DNA from: Planomicrobium sp. Y74
Lineage (GTDB): Bacteria; Bacillota; Bacilli; Bacillales_A; Planococcaceae
DNA length: 64,000 bases
Direction of reading: 5' to 3'
NCBI RefSeq assembly: GCF_003668635.1
Contig: NZ_RCWH01000005.1
Span: forward strand, 62,001-126,000
The notes under the pieces were generated by a model that was given only the letters and a program-made list of their open reading frames with translations, was not told where the DNA came from and searched no databases. Positions within the stretch are counted from its first letter, which is position 1. Every line of letters starts with the position of its first letter. A program made the translations under genes and the position numbers. Positions 1-7,122 of this stretch are shown piece by piece.

Positions 1-197
1 CATTTTACGATGAAACGAAAAGTGAATATTTCCTCCCTTTGGATGCCGTAGCTGCAAAGGAAAATCCAACTGCTGAGATACAAGAGTTTTTCCGTTCCAC
101 CTTTGACGCTCTGGTTGATGAACTGAACTGGCAAGGCTGCGATTATTATTTCACTCCATTAAAAATGAAAGAACAGGCGTCAGGGAATCAGCAATAG
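1..197 (+). CDS. C-terminal fragment of a protein resembling DUF5996
   Basis: An open frame enters from the left edge and stops at TAG 195-197, leaving about 64 residues and no start. The visible part has an aromatic and acidic pattern: EYFLPLDAV, then EIQEFFRSTFDAL, then a Trp-containing tail. The order 'aromatic-LP-x-x-x-V, Pro, EFF-ST' resembles the C-terminal end of DUF5996 proteins as I remember them. That family has no firm biochemical role. The match rests on memory and a short fragment, so only 'partial real gene' is secure. It may share a transcript with the lipoprotein gene 40 bases downstream. Confidence 0.5.
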   Translation, partial: FYDETKSEYFLPLDAVAAKENPTAEIQEFFRSTFDALVDELNWQGCDYYFTPLKMKEQASGNQQ

Positions 198-236
198 TTC
201 GTTTGGAGAATATAAAAGCGTTTAGAGGAGTGAATT

Positions 237-578
237 ATGAAATATTTAATAATTTTATTGTTGCTTTTTTTATTAGCAAGCTGCAGTTCTCCCGTTGATT
301 CATTTGAAGGAGAAATTTGGGATATGAAATCAAATACATTGCTGGTTGATTGCTCATCAACTGTTAATAGAGATGCGGAGGGAGATATTCCAAGTGTGGC
401 CTACTTATGTAATGTGGAAGTCACCGAAGATACTGTCATTACCAATGCGAATAGTGAACAAATAAATATTAATGACTTGAAAGAAGAACAATTCGTTCAA
501 ATTATCCTGGATGAAGAAAAAGATATAAGCCCAAAGAATAGAGATGTTACCGCTGCGGAAATTATCGTCTTAAACTAA
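237..578 (+). CDS. Small lipoprotein, DUF3221-like
   Basis: The 113-residue product has a Lys-poor hydrophobic signal of about 15 residues ending in a lipobox (LASC), so it should be lipidated and anchored outside the membrane. The mature part has the pattern 'short beta strand, T-x-I, DLKEEQFVQI strand, P-x-N, AAEIIVLN'. This is typical of small DUF3221-like (YobA-type) beta-barrel lipoproteins of Bacillales, though the assignment is tentative. A ribosome site (gaggag) lies 6 bases before ATG 237, and an intrinsic terminator follows at 631. No function can be given. Confidence 0.75.
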   Translation: MKYLIILLLLFLLASCSSPVDSFEGEIWDMKSNTLLVDCSSTVNRDAEGDIPSVAYLCNVEVTEDTVITNANSEQININDLKEEQFVQIILDEEKDISPKNRDVTAAEIIVLN

Positions 579-630
579 AGGAAGTGCGAGGTAAATAATG
601 AATAAACATGCTGCCTTTTAGTGTAACTTT

Positions 631-664
631 TAAAAACCTCAATATTTTTAGAGGTTTTTATTTT
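631..664 (+). terminator. Intrinsic terminator after the lipoprotein gene
   Basis: An AAAACCTC stem pairs with GAGGTTTT around an AT-rich loop and runs into TTTTTATTTT. It separates the lipoprotein gene from the zinc-responsive promoter. Confidence 0.7.
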
Positions 665-760
665 GCGGAAAAAACGGAATTTTTATTTAGTAGTGCAATT
701 ACTAATTGAGTGTAAATTATAACGAACTCCAATAAATTCATAAAACTGATCATAAACTTC

Positions 761-813
761 TTGCAGAACCAGTTATTTCATTATATGATGTAAAACGTAA
801 TAATTACTATTTA
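761..813 (+). promoter_or_regulatory. Sigma-A promoter with Zur box
   Basis: A TTGCAG -35 (761-766) and TATGAT -10 (784-789) are separated by exactly 17 bases. Directly downstream, 791-813 is a near-palindrome, AAAACGTAAT-A-ATTACTATTT, that matches the known Bacillus Zur consensus AAATCGTAATNATTACGATTT with few changes. A repressor bound there would cover the transcription start. Zinc-starvation control of the downstream genes is therefore well supported by sequence but untested. Confidence 0.85.
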
Positions 814-843
814 TAAATTGATAATTTTTAAGGAGGAATAAAT

Positions 844-993
844 ATGAGAGTCAACATCACATTGGCGTGCACCGAGACGGGGGATCGCAATTATTCAACG
901 GTAAAAAATAAGCGCAATAATCCGGAACGGATTGAACTGAAGAAATATTGTCCGCGTCTCCGTAAAGTAACGTTGCACAGAGAAACAAAATAA
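844..993 (+). CDS. rpmG: 50S ribosomal protein L33, zinc-free (C-) paralog
   Basis: This 49-residue protein has the L33 pattern ([22 protein letters not shown]). The zinc-binding form has two CxxC pairs. Here the first is reduced to ACTETG and the second to CPRL, so only one Cys of each pair remains and no zinc site can form. The ribosome site AGGAGG sits 7 bases before ATG 844. In B. subtilis such C- paralogs replace zinc-containing L33 when zinc is short and are repressed by Zur. The two Zur boxes flanking this gene agree. It leads an operon with zinc-free S14 and ZnuA. Confidence 0.95.
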   Translation: MRVNITLACTETGDRNYSTVKNKRNNPERIELKKYCPRLRKVTLHRETK

Positions 994-1011
994 AAAAATT
1001 TACGGTTTTAC

Positions 1012-1031
1012 AAATCGTAATCATTACTAAT
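1012..1031 (+). promoter_or_regulatory. Second Zur box
   Basis: AAATCGTAATCATTACTAAT lies between rpmG and rpsN. Its left half is a perfect match to the Zur half-site. It suggests an internal Zur-controlled start or a roadblock site for rpsN and znuA. No clear separate -35/-10 pair was identified. Confidence 0.75.
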
Positions 1032-1053
1032 AAAGCGCAAGGAGGTAAAGAAG

Positions 1054-1323
1054 ATGGCCAAAAAATCTAAAATAGCAAAAGCCAGAAAGCAGGAACTGGC
1101 GGTTGCGCGGTACATCGATTACCGGAAAGAACTCAAAGCAAACGGTGAATATGAAGAATTGAACAAGCTGCCCAAGGATTCGTCGCCTGTCCGGTTGAAA
1201 AATCGCTGCATGGTGACCGGAAGGCCAAGAGGCTATATGCGTAAATTCGGAATGTCTCGCATCTTGTTCCGTGAACTGGCTCATAAAGGGCAGATTCCGG
1301 GAATCAGGAAAGCAAGCTGGTAA
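1054..1323 (+). CDS. rpsN: 30S ribosomal protein S14, zinc-free long form
   Basis: The protein has 89 residues and the S14 signature ([20 protein letters not shown]) near residues 51-70. The zinc-type S14 of Bacillales is about 61 residues with two CxxC pairs. This one is the longer type with a single Cys, so it cannot bind zinc. Its B. subtilis counterpart is induced through Zur on zinc starvation and substitutes in early 30S assembly. A Zur box lies immediately upstream, and ggaggt provides the ribosome site for ATG 1054. It sits in operon with rpmG and znuA. Confidence 0.96.
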   Translation: MAKKSKIAKARKQELAVARYIDYRKELKANGEYEELNKLPKDSSPVRLKNRCMVTGRPRGYMRKFGMSRILFRELAHKGQIPGIRKASW

Positions 1324-1360
1324 AGAACAAAAACTTTGAAAATGAATTGAGGAAATCCAG

Positions 1361-2428
1361 ATGAAAAAAATATTGATGCCAATCTTGCTTCTTTTAATAG
1401 CAAGCGGCTGCGGAAACGCTGAAGAAAGTACATCTACCGTTGAAACAGGCAATGCAGCAACAGAAGAAAAGATGAATATCTATACGACCGTTTATCCTCT
1501 TACATACTTCACGGAACGTATTGGCGGCGAGCGGGTAAATGTACAGTCGATCTATCCGGCGGGTTCGAACGAGCATACATTTGAACCGACGCAAAAAGAC
1601 ATGATTGCGCTTGCTGACGCAGACGCCGTGTTTTATATCGGATTGGGTCTTGAAGGTTTTATTGATAGTGCCAAACAGACTCTAAGCAATGAAAATGTTG
1701 AATTCGTTGCCACTGCTGAGGCGATTCCGGAAGCTGGGCTTGGTGAAGGGCATGCAAATGAAGAAGGAACGGAAGAAGAGCATGACCATGCGAATGAAGA
1801 AGGAACGGAAGAAGAGCATGACCATGCAAATGAAGAAGGAACAGAAGAAGAGCATGACGACCACGCGCATGAAGAAGGAACGGAAGAAGAGCACGACCAT
1901 GCACATGAAGTGGATCCGCATGTCTGGATTTCTCCGGTACTCAGTCAACAGCTCGCGGAATCCATCAAGGATGAATTGATTGAGCGTGACAGCGAAAATG
2001 CAGAAGAATATGAAACAAATTACGAGCAATTGATTGAAGAGTTGCAAGAGCTGGGCCAGTCGTTCGAAGAAATGGCTACTGACGCTGAACAGAAAGCTTT
2101 TTTCGTATCCCACTCGGCGTTTGGCTACTGGGCAGATGCATATGATTTGGAGCAAGTGGCGATAGCAGGGTTGAACAGCCAGGACGAACCATCTCAACAG
2201 GCGCTCGTGAATATTGTGAAGCAAGCGGAAGAGCTGAATATCGACTATATCGCTTTCGAGCAAAATGTTTCTTCCCGATTGACTGAAGTGATTCAAAAAG
2301 AAGTAGGTGCTGAAGCTGTGCAATTGCATAACTTGAGTGTTTTAACACAAGAAGAAATCGATGCAGGCGAAACTTATTTTTCATTGATGCAAAAGAATCT
2401 CGAAGTGATGGAGGAAATCTTGCAGTAA
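1361..2428 (+). CDS. znuA: Zinc ABC transporter substrate-binding lipoprotein ZnuA/AdcA
   Basis: The 355-residue protein has a lipoprotein signal (lipobox ASGC), the cluster A-I metal-binding fold, and the family's histidine ligands in TVYPLTYF..., GSNEHTFEPT, VDPHVWISP and SHSAFGYW. Between the second and third ligands, residues about 127-185, lies a His/Glu-rich loop made of 12-residue repeats (EEHDHANEEGTE). Such loops are thought to capture zinc or deliver it to the site. It delivers zinc to a ZnuBC permease, but no znuB or znuC lies here, so the partner must be elsewhere. It is third in the Zur operon. Confidence 0.93.
   Translation: MKKILMPILLLLIASGCGNAEESTSTVETGNAATEEKMNIYTTVYPLTYFTERIGGERVNVQSIYPAGSNEHTFEPTQKDMIALADADAVFYIGLGLEGFIDSAKQTLSNENVEFVATAEAIPEAGLGEGHANEEGTEEEHDHANEEGTEEEHDHANEEGTEEEHDDHAHEEGTEEEHDHAHEVDPHVWISPVLSQQLAESIKDELIERDSENAEEYETNYEQLIEELQELGQSFEEMATDAEQKAFFVSHSAFGYWADAYDLEQVAIAGLNSQDEPSQQALVNIVKQAEELNIDYIAFEQNVSSRLTEVIQKEVGAEAVQLHNLSVLTQEEIDAGETYFSLMQKNLEVMEEILQ
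1751..1912 (+). repeat. 36-bp coding minisatellite in znuA
   Basis: Units of 30, 36, 36 and 39 bases and a partial fifth encode HDHANEEGTEEE-type segments. The second and third units (1781-1816, 1817-1852) are nearly identical at the DNA level, with two differences visible. This is the pattern of recent slippage, so the number of His-rich units may vary between strains. Confidence 0.85.
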
Positions 2429-2539
2429 TTAACTAAAGAGTTTTGCATTATAACCTTTGGCCAGACATTAGAAGGAAAATAACAAAACAACTCGAATTCT
2501 ATACAGGAAGAAAGTAAACCACCGAAAAGGGGTGCCTGT

Positions 2540-3070
2540 ATGAATTTTCGCTTTGAAGAAGCCATTCAATTGCTGGCGCGAACACCAGCCAGTCTGGAGG
2601 CGTTTCTTTCCGGCTTGCCGGAGGGATGGATCCACTGCAATGAAGGCGAAGGGACGTGGAATGCAGAAGAAGTGATTGCTCACTTGATTGAAGCGGAGAT
2701 AAGCAATTGGATTCCGCGGATTGAAACACTTCTTCAGTATGGTGAAGACCAAACTTTTCCGCCATTCGACCGGTTTGCCCATCTGGAAACTACAGCTGAC
2801 ACGACTATTGAACGGAAGCTGGCGGCATTCAGAAAGATACGGATGGCCAATCTGGAGAAGCTGAAAGAACTGGTGAATCCAGAAAAGGACCTGGATTTGC
2901 GGGGCATCCATCCCGAATTCGGCTCAGTCACTTTAAGCGAACTGCTCTCTACCTGGGTCGTCCATGATTTGACGCATATTTCGCAAATCACACGTGTTAT
3001 GGCTGAAAGATACCGTGAAGACGTTGGTCCTTGGGAGCAATACTTGAGTGTTTTGAAAGCGAGAAAGTGA
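2540..3070 (+). CDS. DinB family protein (DinB_2 fold)
   Basis: The 176-residue protein is predicted all-helical. It has the DinB superfamily layout: a helix with W-NAEEVIAHLIEAE (first His near residue 48) and the closing STWVVHDLTHISQI segment with two further His spaced four apart near residue 140. In the family these three His bind a metal. Members include bacillithiol- or mycothiol-type S-transferases and many proteins of unknown role, so the substrate cannot be named. The ribosome site aaagggg precedes ATG 2540. A strong terminator follows. Confidence 0.85.
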   Translation: MNFRFEEAIQLLARTPASLEAFLSGLPEGWIHCNEGEGTWNAEEVIAHLIEAEISNWIPRIETLLQYGEDQTFPPFDRFAHLETTADTTIERKLAAFRKIRMANLEKLKELVNPEKDLDLRGIHPEFGSVTLSELLSTWVVHDLTHISQITRVMAERYREDVGPWEQYLSVLKARK

Positions 3071-3105
3071 TGGGGAAAGAAGCTCAGCTAAATAAGGAGA
3101 ATACA

Positions 3106-3145
3106 AAAAAGCGCCTCACTGCAATGGATGCAGTGAGGCGCTTTT
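3106..3145. terminator. Strong bidirectional intrinsic terminator
   Basis: An 18-base arm, AAAAAGCGCCTCACTGCA, pairs with its complement across a short loop, with A-tract and T-tract at the two ends. It ends dinB transcription. Confidence 0.92.
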
Positions 3146-3161
3146 AGCGTAGGAATGGGAG

Positions 3162-3280
3162 AATCGCTGATAAACCATTAAAAATCGCCGATAAACTTCA
3201 AAAAATCGCTGATAAACGATCAAAAATCGCTGATAAACCTCGAAAAAAAGCCGATAAATCCAAGAAAATCACCGATAAAC
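3162..3280 (+). repeat. Family A array, 6 units, 21-bp period
   Basis: The core ATCGCYGATAAAC recurs with starts at 3163, 3184, 3205, 3226, 3247 and 3268, exactly 21 bases apart. The last two units are degenerate (AAGCCGATAAAT, ATCACCGATAAAC). The 8-base linkers vary but are A-rich. It lies between the 3' ends of the convergent dinB and sortase genes, just after the dinB terminator. See the same family at 18031 and 27092. Confidence 0.9.
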
Positions 3281-3297
3281 CCAATAATGCTCTTTCT

Positions 3298-3948
3298 TTA
3301 TTCCTTCGAAACCAAATCAGCGATCAAGATAAAGCGTTCGGGTGCATCGGAGCCGATGAAATCGAACGGGTAGCATGTCGAAACCGTCAGCATAGCTTTC
3401 GGTTTCGGCACAATCACCGTGCGGTCATCCGCATCCACGATACGCGTCTTTCTCACTTTATAGGTAAACTTTCCAGCGGATGTCTCGACTATCAGCAGGT
3501 CGCCTTTACCGACTTCACCTAATTCGCGGAATACCGTATCCATATGGCCGGAAAGAACTGTATTGTCATTTTCCCCCGGCAATACACTGTCAGCAAAATG
3601 GCCGACGCCTTTCAGGAGCTCATCTTCATCGGTGCCGTGAAAAATCGGTAATGTCGCACCGATTGCTGGAATCATAAGGTCGCCGATGTTGTCGCCTTTC
3701 TTAGGGCGCACCGGATAAAGAACTTCATCCTCATCGTCTTCCGGCAGTTCAACTGCTTCGGTGGAAGGCGCCGTCTTGGCACTGACTTCCACTTCATTGA
3801 CCTGTCCGGTTTTAAAAAGCAGATAGCCCTTCAGAAAAGAAGCGGCGTTAGTGCCGCTGAACCAAAGACCGAATAGAATCATTGATAAAGCCAAGGCCGA
3901 CAAAATGAATTTTTTACGGCCGGCCCCTTTGGTGCTTTTAGTTCTCAT
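3298..3948 (-). CDS. Class D sortase
   Basis: The protein has about 216 residues, with a basic N-terminus, one membrane anchor (FILSALALSMILFGLWF) and a sortase domain. The catalytic triad is visible: His in LSGHMDT, Cys in LTVSTCYPF and Arg in APERFI. The LSGHMDTVFRELGEV segment and the short TLSTC-type site are typical of class D. It cleaves LPxTA-like signals and attaches surface proteins to the wall. The upstream gene encodes such a substrate and ends 4-6 bases before this ATG; a TTG at 3951 is an alternative start. The two are clearly co-transcribed. Confidence 0.93.
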   Translation of the reverse strand: MRTKSTKGAGRKKFILSALALSMILFGLWFSGTNAASFLKGYLLFKTGQVNEVEVSAKTAPSTEAVELPEDDEDEVLYPVRPKKGDNIGDLMIPAIGATLPIFHGTDEDELLKGVGHFADSVLPGENDNTVLSGHMDTVFRELGEVGKGDLLIVETSAGKFTYKVRKTRIVDADDRTVIVPKPKAMLTVSTCYPFDFIGSDAPERFILIADLVSKE

Positions 3949-3951
3949 CAA

Positions 3952-5310
3952 TCAGTTGCTCACAGTTTTCATGCGACGGAATAGTAGAAGGCCGATCAAT
4001 ACGAACGCCAATCCGACCAATGCATTGCTCACATAATCAGTGGCAGTTTTCGGAAGTTTTCCGCCTTTTGTTGTTTGTACCGATTTTGTATCTTTTTTCA
4101 CGGACTTAACTTCTTTTTTCACATCTTTTTTAGGAGCTGCAATTACTTCTTCAACTACTACAAGGTCCTTGCCTGTTTCTTTGATGATTTCAGAACCGAA
4201 CATTTCAGCTGTCAAAACGATGTCAGCAAGGAATGTACCTTCACGATCAAAGATTTCAATCAGCAAATCTTTTCCGTTAGTTGTTTCCAAAGCTAATAGT
4301 GAAGTTAATGTAAGTGCAGTTTTTTCTTTTCCATCAGTCAGGTAATACTTAGTTTCAACTTCAAACAAATTCATCATGTCGTTGAAAATATCCAACAGTA
4401 CCGCGATTTGTTCTGCATCTAGGTCATCCATGCTTTCAAAATATGCAACTGCATCCAAGCGCTGCAATAGAGCATCCAATTCATCTAAAAATGCTTCATC
4501 TTCAAAGTTCAATGTCATAAAGTGTTCTAACAGACGGTCCAATTCTTCTTCAGTAAGACCGACTTCTGTAAAGATATCCAGATCATTAAGGTCGATAAAG
4601 TTCTCTTCATCCAAGTACCATTCAACATAGAAGTAAAGATCTTCATTGAAAATGATATACATATGGCTGTCCAATACATCCTGGCCTTTTTCAATGTCAC
4701 CGAATTCAACAAGCAATGCATTCAACTCTTCACGCGTCAAATCGAAGTCTTTCAATACTTTCTGTACGCCTTCTTCAGATAATGGCGTTCCTAATTCCGA
4801 AACGTCTGAGAAATATTCAAGGCCCCAATCTTTGCTTTCAAGGTAAGCCAGGTAATCTTCCTTAGTCCAGTTGATGCCTTTAAGGAATTCTGTAAATTCC
4901 TCACCGTCTTCATCAATCATGCCGAAGTCTTCGGTCAAATAGTATTCAGTATAGAAATAAAGCTCTTCATTGAAGATGAGGTAAGTTCCATCTAAAACGT
5001 CTTCGCCTTCTTCGATATCCCCGAAATTCACGAGCAGCTCGTTCAACTCTTCACGAGTCAGTTCAAAATCTGTCAGTACAGTCTGAACGCCTTCTTCAGA
5101 CAATGGTGTTCCTAGTTCAGATACATCCCCGAAATCATCCAGGGACCAATTTTTCTCCATCAGGTAATTTATATAACTTTTTTTGGACCAGTTGATTTCC
5201 GCAAGGAATTTCTCAAATTCAGGATCGTCTTTCGCAATCGCAAAAGTTGAAGCAGGTAAAGCGGAAACCACCAATAATACTGCCATCAATAAAACCAATA
5301 ATTTTTTCAT
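3952..5310 (-). CDS. Processed acidic surface protein with LPKTA sorting signal
   Basis: The 452-residue product has a signal peptide (about residues 1-25) and two related acidic repeats of about 110 residues. Each repeat has an EINWSKKSYINYL/GINWTKEDYLAYL start, an SELGTPLSEEGVQ centre and an IFNEELYFY end. A third weaker acidic block follows, then a Lys-rich stalk and a sorting signal: LPKTA near residue 424, a hydrophobic stretch and RRMK. It matches the family known as processed acidic surface protein, which pairs with class D sortases. Its job on the cell wall is unknown. The gene is first in the two-gene unit with the sortase. Confidence 0.9.
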   Translation of the reverse strand: MKKLLVLLMAVLLVVSALPASTFAIAKDDPEFEKFLAEINWSKKSYINYLMEKNWSLDDFGDVSELGTPLSEEGVQTVLTDFELTREELNELLVNFGDIEEGEDVLDGTYLIFNEELYFYTEYYLTEDFGMIDEDGEEFTEFLKGINWTKEDYLAYLESKDWGLEYFSDVSELGTPLSEEGVQKVLKDFDLTREELNALLVEFGDIEKGQDVLDSHMYIIFNEDLYFYVEWYLDEENFIDLNDLDIFTEVGLTEEELDRLLEHFMTLNFEDEAFLDELDALLQRLDAVAYFESMDDLDAEQIAVLLDIFNDMMNLFEVETKYYLTDGKEKTALTLTSLLALETTNGKDLLIEIFDREGTFLADIVLTAEMFGSEIIKETGKDLVVVEEVIAAPKKDVKKEVKSVKKDTKSVQTTKGGKLPKTATDYVSNALVGLAFVLIGLLLFRRMKTVSN

Positions 5311-5470
5311 CTCTTTCCCCCATCTAACAAAATTGTGATATCCAGAAAATTATAATAGGAAAATCCTGAAGGTAATATAGGTATAAAGACCTTAATTTCA
5401 AAAAAGTACCAAAATACTGTATTATTTATACCAGTTCAACTTAACTTGTGAAGAAAAGGGTGATATAGAT

Positions 5471-6166
5471 ATGATAAAAGCAGTCATTTTCGATTTGGAT
5501 GGAACATTGCTGGACCGTGATAAATCAGTGGAAAAATTCATTTATGGCCAGCATAAACGTTTGGAAAGCGCTCTGGGTCATATTGATCAGTCGTATTATA
5601 TTCAGCGATTCCTCGAACTGGATAACCATGGATACGTCTGGAAGGATAAGGTCTATCAGCAATTAATCGAGGAATTCGATATTACCGGTATGTCCAAGGC
5701 ACAATTGCTGGAAGACTACTTGACACATTTCGCCGCACAATGTGTTCCTTTTCCTCATCTTGTCCCGATGCTTAAGGAGCTGAAAATCGACGATATCCTG
5801 CTTGGTATGATCACCAATGGCTATACGGATTTTCAGTCAGGCAATATAGAGGCACTTGGCATAGAGGAATATTTTGATGCCATTTTGATTTCTGAAAAGG
5901 AAGGCTTGCGGAAGCCGGATAAACGGATATTTGAAAGAGTGCTTGAACGTCTCGGCGTACAAGCGGACCAGGCTATCTTTGTTGGTGACCATCCCGTGAA
6001 TGATGTGGAAGCTTCCGTAAACGCGGGGATGACGAGTATCTGGAAACGGAATCCTCAATGGGAAACTGCTGACGCTCATTTTATCATCAACGGCCTGGAT
6101 GAAATTCCGGGACTGGTTCAGAAATTGGAGAAGCAAGCGGAACTTGGGATAAAGCGCAGCAACTAA
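5471..6166 (+). CDS. HAD family hydrolase (YjjG/YfnB-like)
   Basis: The protein has 231 residues with all four HAD motifs: FDLDGTLLD (motif I, nucleophile Asp9), MITNG (motif II Thr/Ser region), KPDKRIF (motif III Lys) and FVGDHPVNDV (motif IV Asp pair). A helical cap lies between motifs I and II, as in subfamily IA. It is a magnesium-dependent phosphatase, probably cytoplasmic, acting on a small phosphorylated metabolite or nucleotide. The substrate is not predictable. The ribosome site aaagggtg lies before ATG 5471. It stands alone, divergent from the sortase operon. Confidence 0.88.
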   Translation: MIKAVIFDLDGTLLDRDKSVEKFIYGQHKRLESALGHIDQSYYIQRFLELDNHGYVWKDKVYQQLIEEFDITGMSKAQLLEDYLTHFAAQCVPFPHLVPMLKELKIDDILLGMITNGYTDFQSGNIEALGIEEYFDAILISEKEGLRKPDKRIFERVLERLGVQADQAIFVGDHPVNDVEASVNAGMTSIWKRNPQWETADAHFIINGLDEIPGLVQKLEKQAELGIKRSN

Positions 6167-6240
6167 ACAAGAACATTTCTATATATGTTAAAATGCATGC
6201 AATGCAATGAACTAGGGAAGTGAAAAAGGAGCGGGAGCTA

Positions 6241-6510
6241 ATGCAAAGAGGATTCTATAGACGAGTTTTCGTAAGCCGACTGTCTGACGTGGTTACCCGC
6301 TGCCGTTTTTTCGCTAATAAAAAATCGAACACTGGCTGGACGGAATTTGTCCAGATGAATGTGGTGCCCGAGTACGTTGTGGTCGATAAGTCGAACCAAC
6401 TAGTTGCGGCTGTCGTGAAATACGAAGGCAAAGTGTATTTAACCGTAACCGTTGATTTTGCCCGCAACACTGTAAAGGCTGAAGGCAGTTTAAAAAGATC
6501 GAAAAAGTGA
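6241..6510 (+). CDS. Small protein of unknown function
   Basis: The product has 89 residues, starts basic (MQRGFYRRVFVSR) and is then a beta-rich stretch (YVVVDKSNQLVAAVVKYEGKVYLTVTVDF). I chose ATG 6241 because AAGGAG lies 9 bases upstream; a GTG at 6220 is possible but lacks a ribosome site. I do not recognise the family. A second reading frame overlaps the stop (GTGA at 6507) and continues to 6590 as VIQPFTKQRYIDMIEEEARF and a short tail. It could be a coupled 27-residue peptide or the remains of a longer protein broken by a frameshift. Confidence 0.55.
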   Translation: MQRGFYRRVFVSRLSDVVTRCRFFANKKSNTGWTEFVQMNVVPEYVVVDKSNQLVAAVVKYEGKVYLTVTVDFARNTVKAEGSLKRSKK

Positions 6511-6666
6511 TCCAACCTTTCACTAAGCAACGTTATATAGACATGATCGAAGAGGAAGCCCGATTTCTTGTGAACGATCACGAAGCTTGATACTCAAAAT
6601 CAACTGTAATTAGGGGCGGAAAAGGAATGAAAATGAGAAAACTTACAGTTTTTAAGGTTTTCAATC

Positions 6667-6686
6667 GCTTTTCGCCTGCGAAAAGC
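6667..6686 (+). repeat. Palindromic hairpin linked to the 20-bp array
   Basis: GCTTTTCGC-CT-GCGAAAAGC is a perfect 9-base stem with a 2-base spacer, followed by ATCC. The same hairpin, with ATCC on the same side, occurs in reverse orientation at 37456-37475. In both places it accompanies a family B array. No T-tract follows, so it is not a typical terminator. Confidence 0.85.
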
Positions 6687-6750
6687 ATCCATCAACTTTA
6701 TTTAGAGCAGGAGGGAGAATTTTTTTTATTGAAGAGGGGCGCTGGGGGTT

Positions 6751-6850
6751 ATATCGACGTTCAGGAGAATATATCAGCGCTCAGAAGATTATATCTACGT
6801 TCAAAAAATTATATCAACGCTCAGGAGAATATATCAAAGTTCAGCAATTG
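6751..6850 (+). repeat. Family B array, 5 units, exact 20-bp period
   Basis: Five consecutive 20-base units start at 6751, 6771, 6791, 6811 and 6831, with core ATATCNACGTTCA. The sequence between 6511 and 6862 otherwise holds no convincing gene. An open frame at 6627-6851 reads through hairpin and array and is not accepted. The array ends one base before the ribosome site of the small membrane protein gene. Confidence 0.92.
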
Positions 6851-6862
6851 AGGAGGCACTTT

Positions 6863-7000
6863 ATGAGAACAATTAGAATCATCTTCCTGATCCTTATATT
6901 GGTTGCCGTCATTTACTGGCTGTGGACGGGTGATACCCAGTTTTTGCCCTATGTTATTCAAAGTGTCACCGCTTCAATGCTGTTTTCGCCGCTTCTTTAG
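6863..7000 (+). CDS. Small single-pass membrane protein
   Basis: This 45-residue protein begins MRTIRIIFLILILVAVIYWL, one clear membrane helix, followed by a short polar turn and a second moderately hydrophobic tail. AGGAGG at 6851-6856 gives an ideal ribosome site for ATG 6863. Composition, start signal and a clean stop argue for a real gene. No family is recognised. It lies upstream of the copper genes, but 122 bases separate them and no shared role is implied. Confidence 0.65.
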   Translation: MRTIRIIFLILILVAVIYWLWTGDTQFLPYVIQSVTASMLFSPLL

Positions 7001-7122
7001 AAACTCCCCCAAGGTTTTATTCACACAAATTTAACATGATTGCTTTATGCGACGCATCAAAATCACATACTATTAGAAGGTCAGAAATATTTAAAAGTCT
7101 AAACAGATAGAAGGAGTACACA

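Noticed and set aside
1682-2329. 215-residue minus-strand frame in znuA
   Set aside because: It is antisense to a clear ZnuA gene; the open frame results from the GAA/CAT-rich minisatellite.
6627-6851. 74-residue coding frame
   Set aside because: It runs through the family B hairpin and the 20-bp array; its peptide repeats are a by-product of the DNA repeats.
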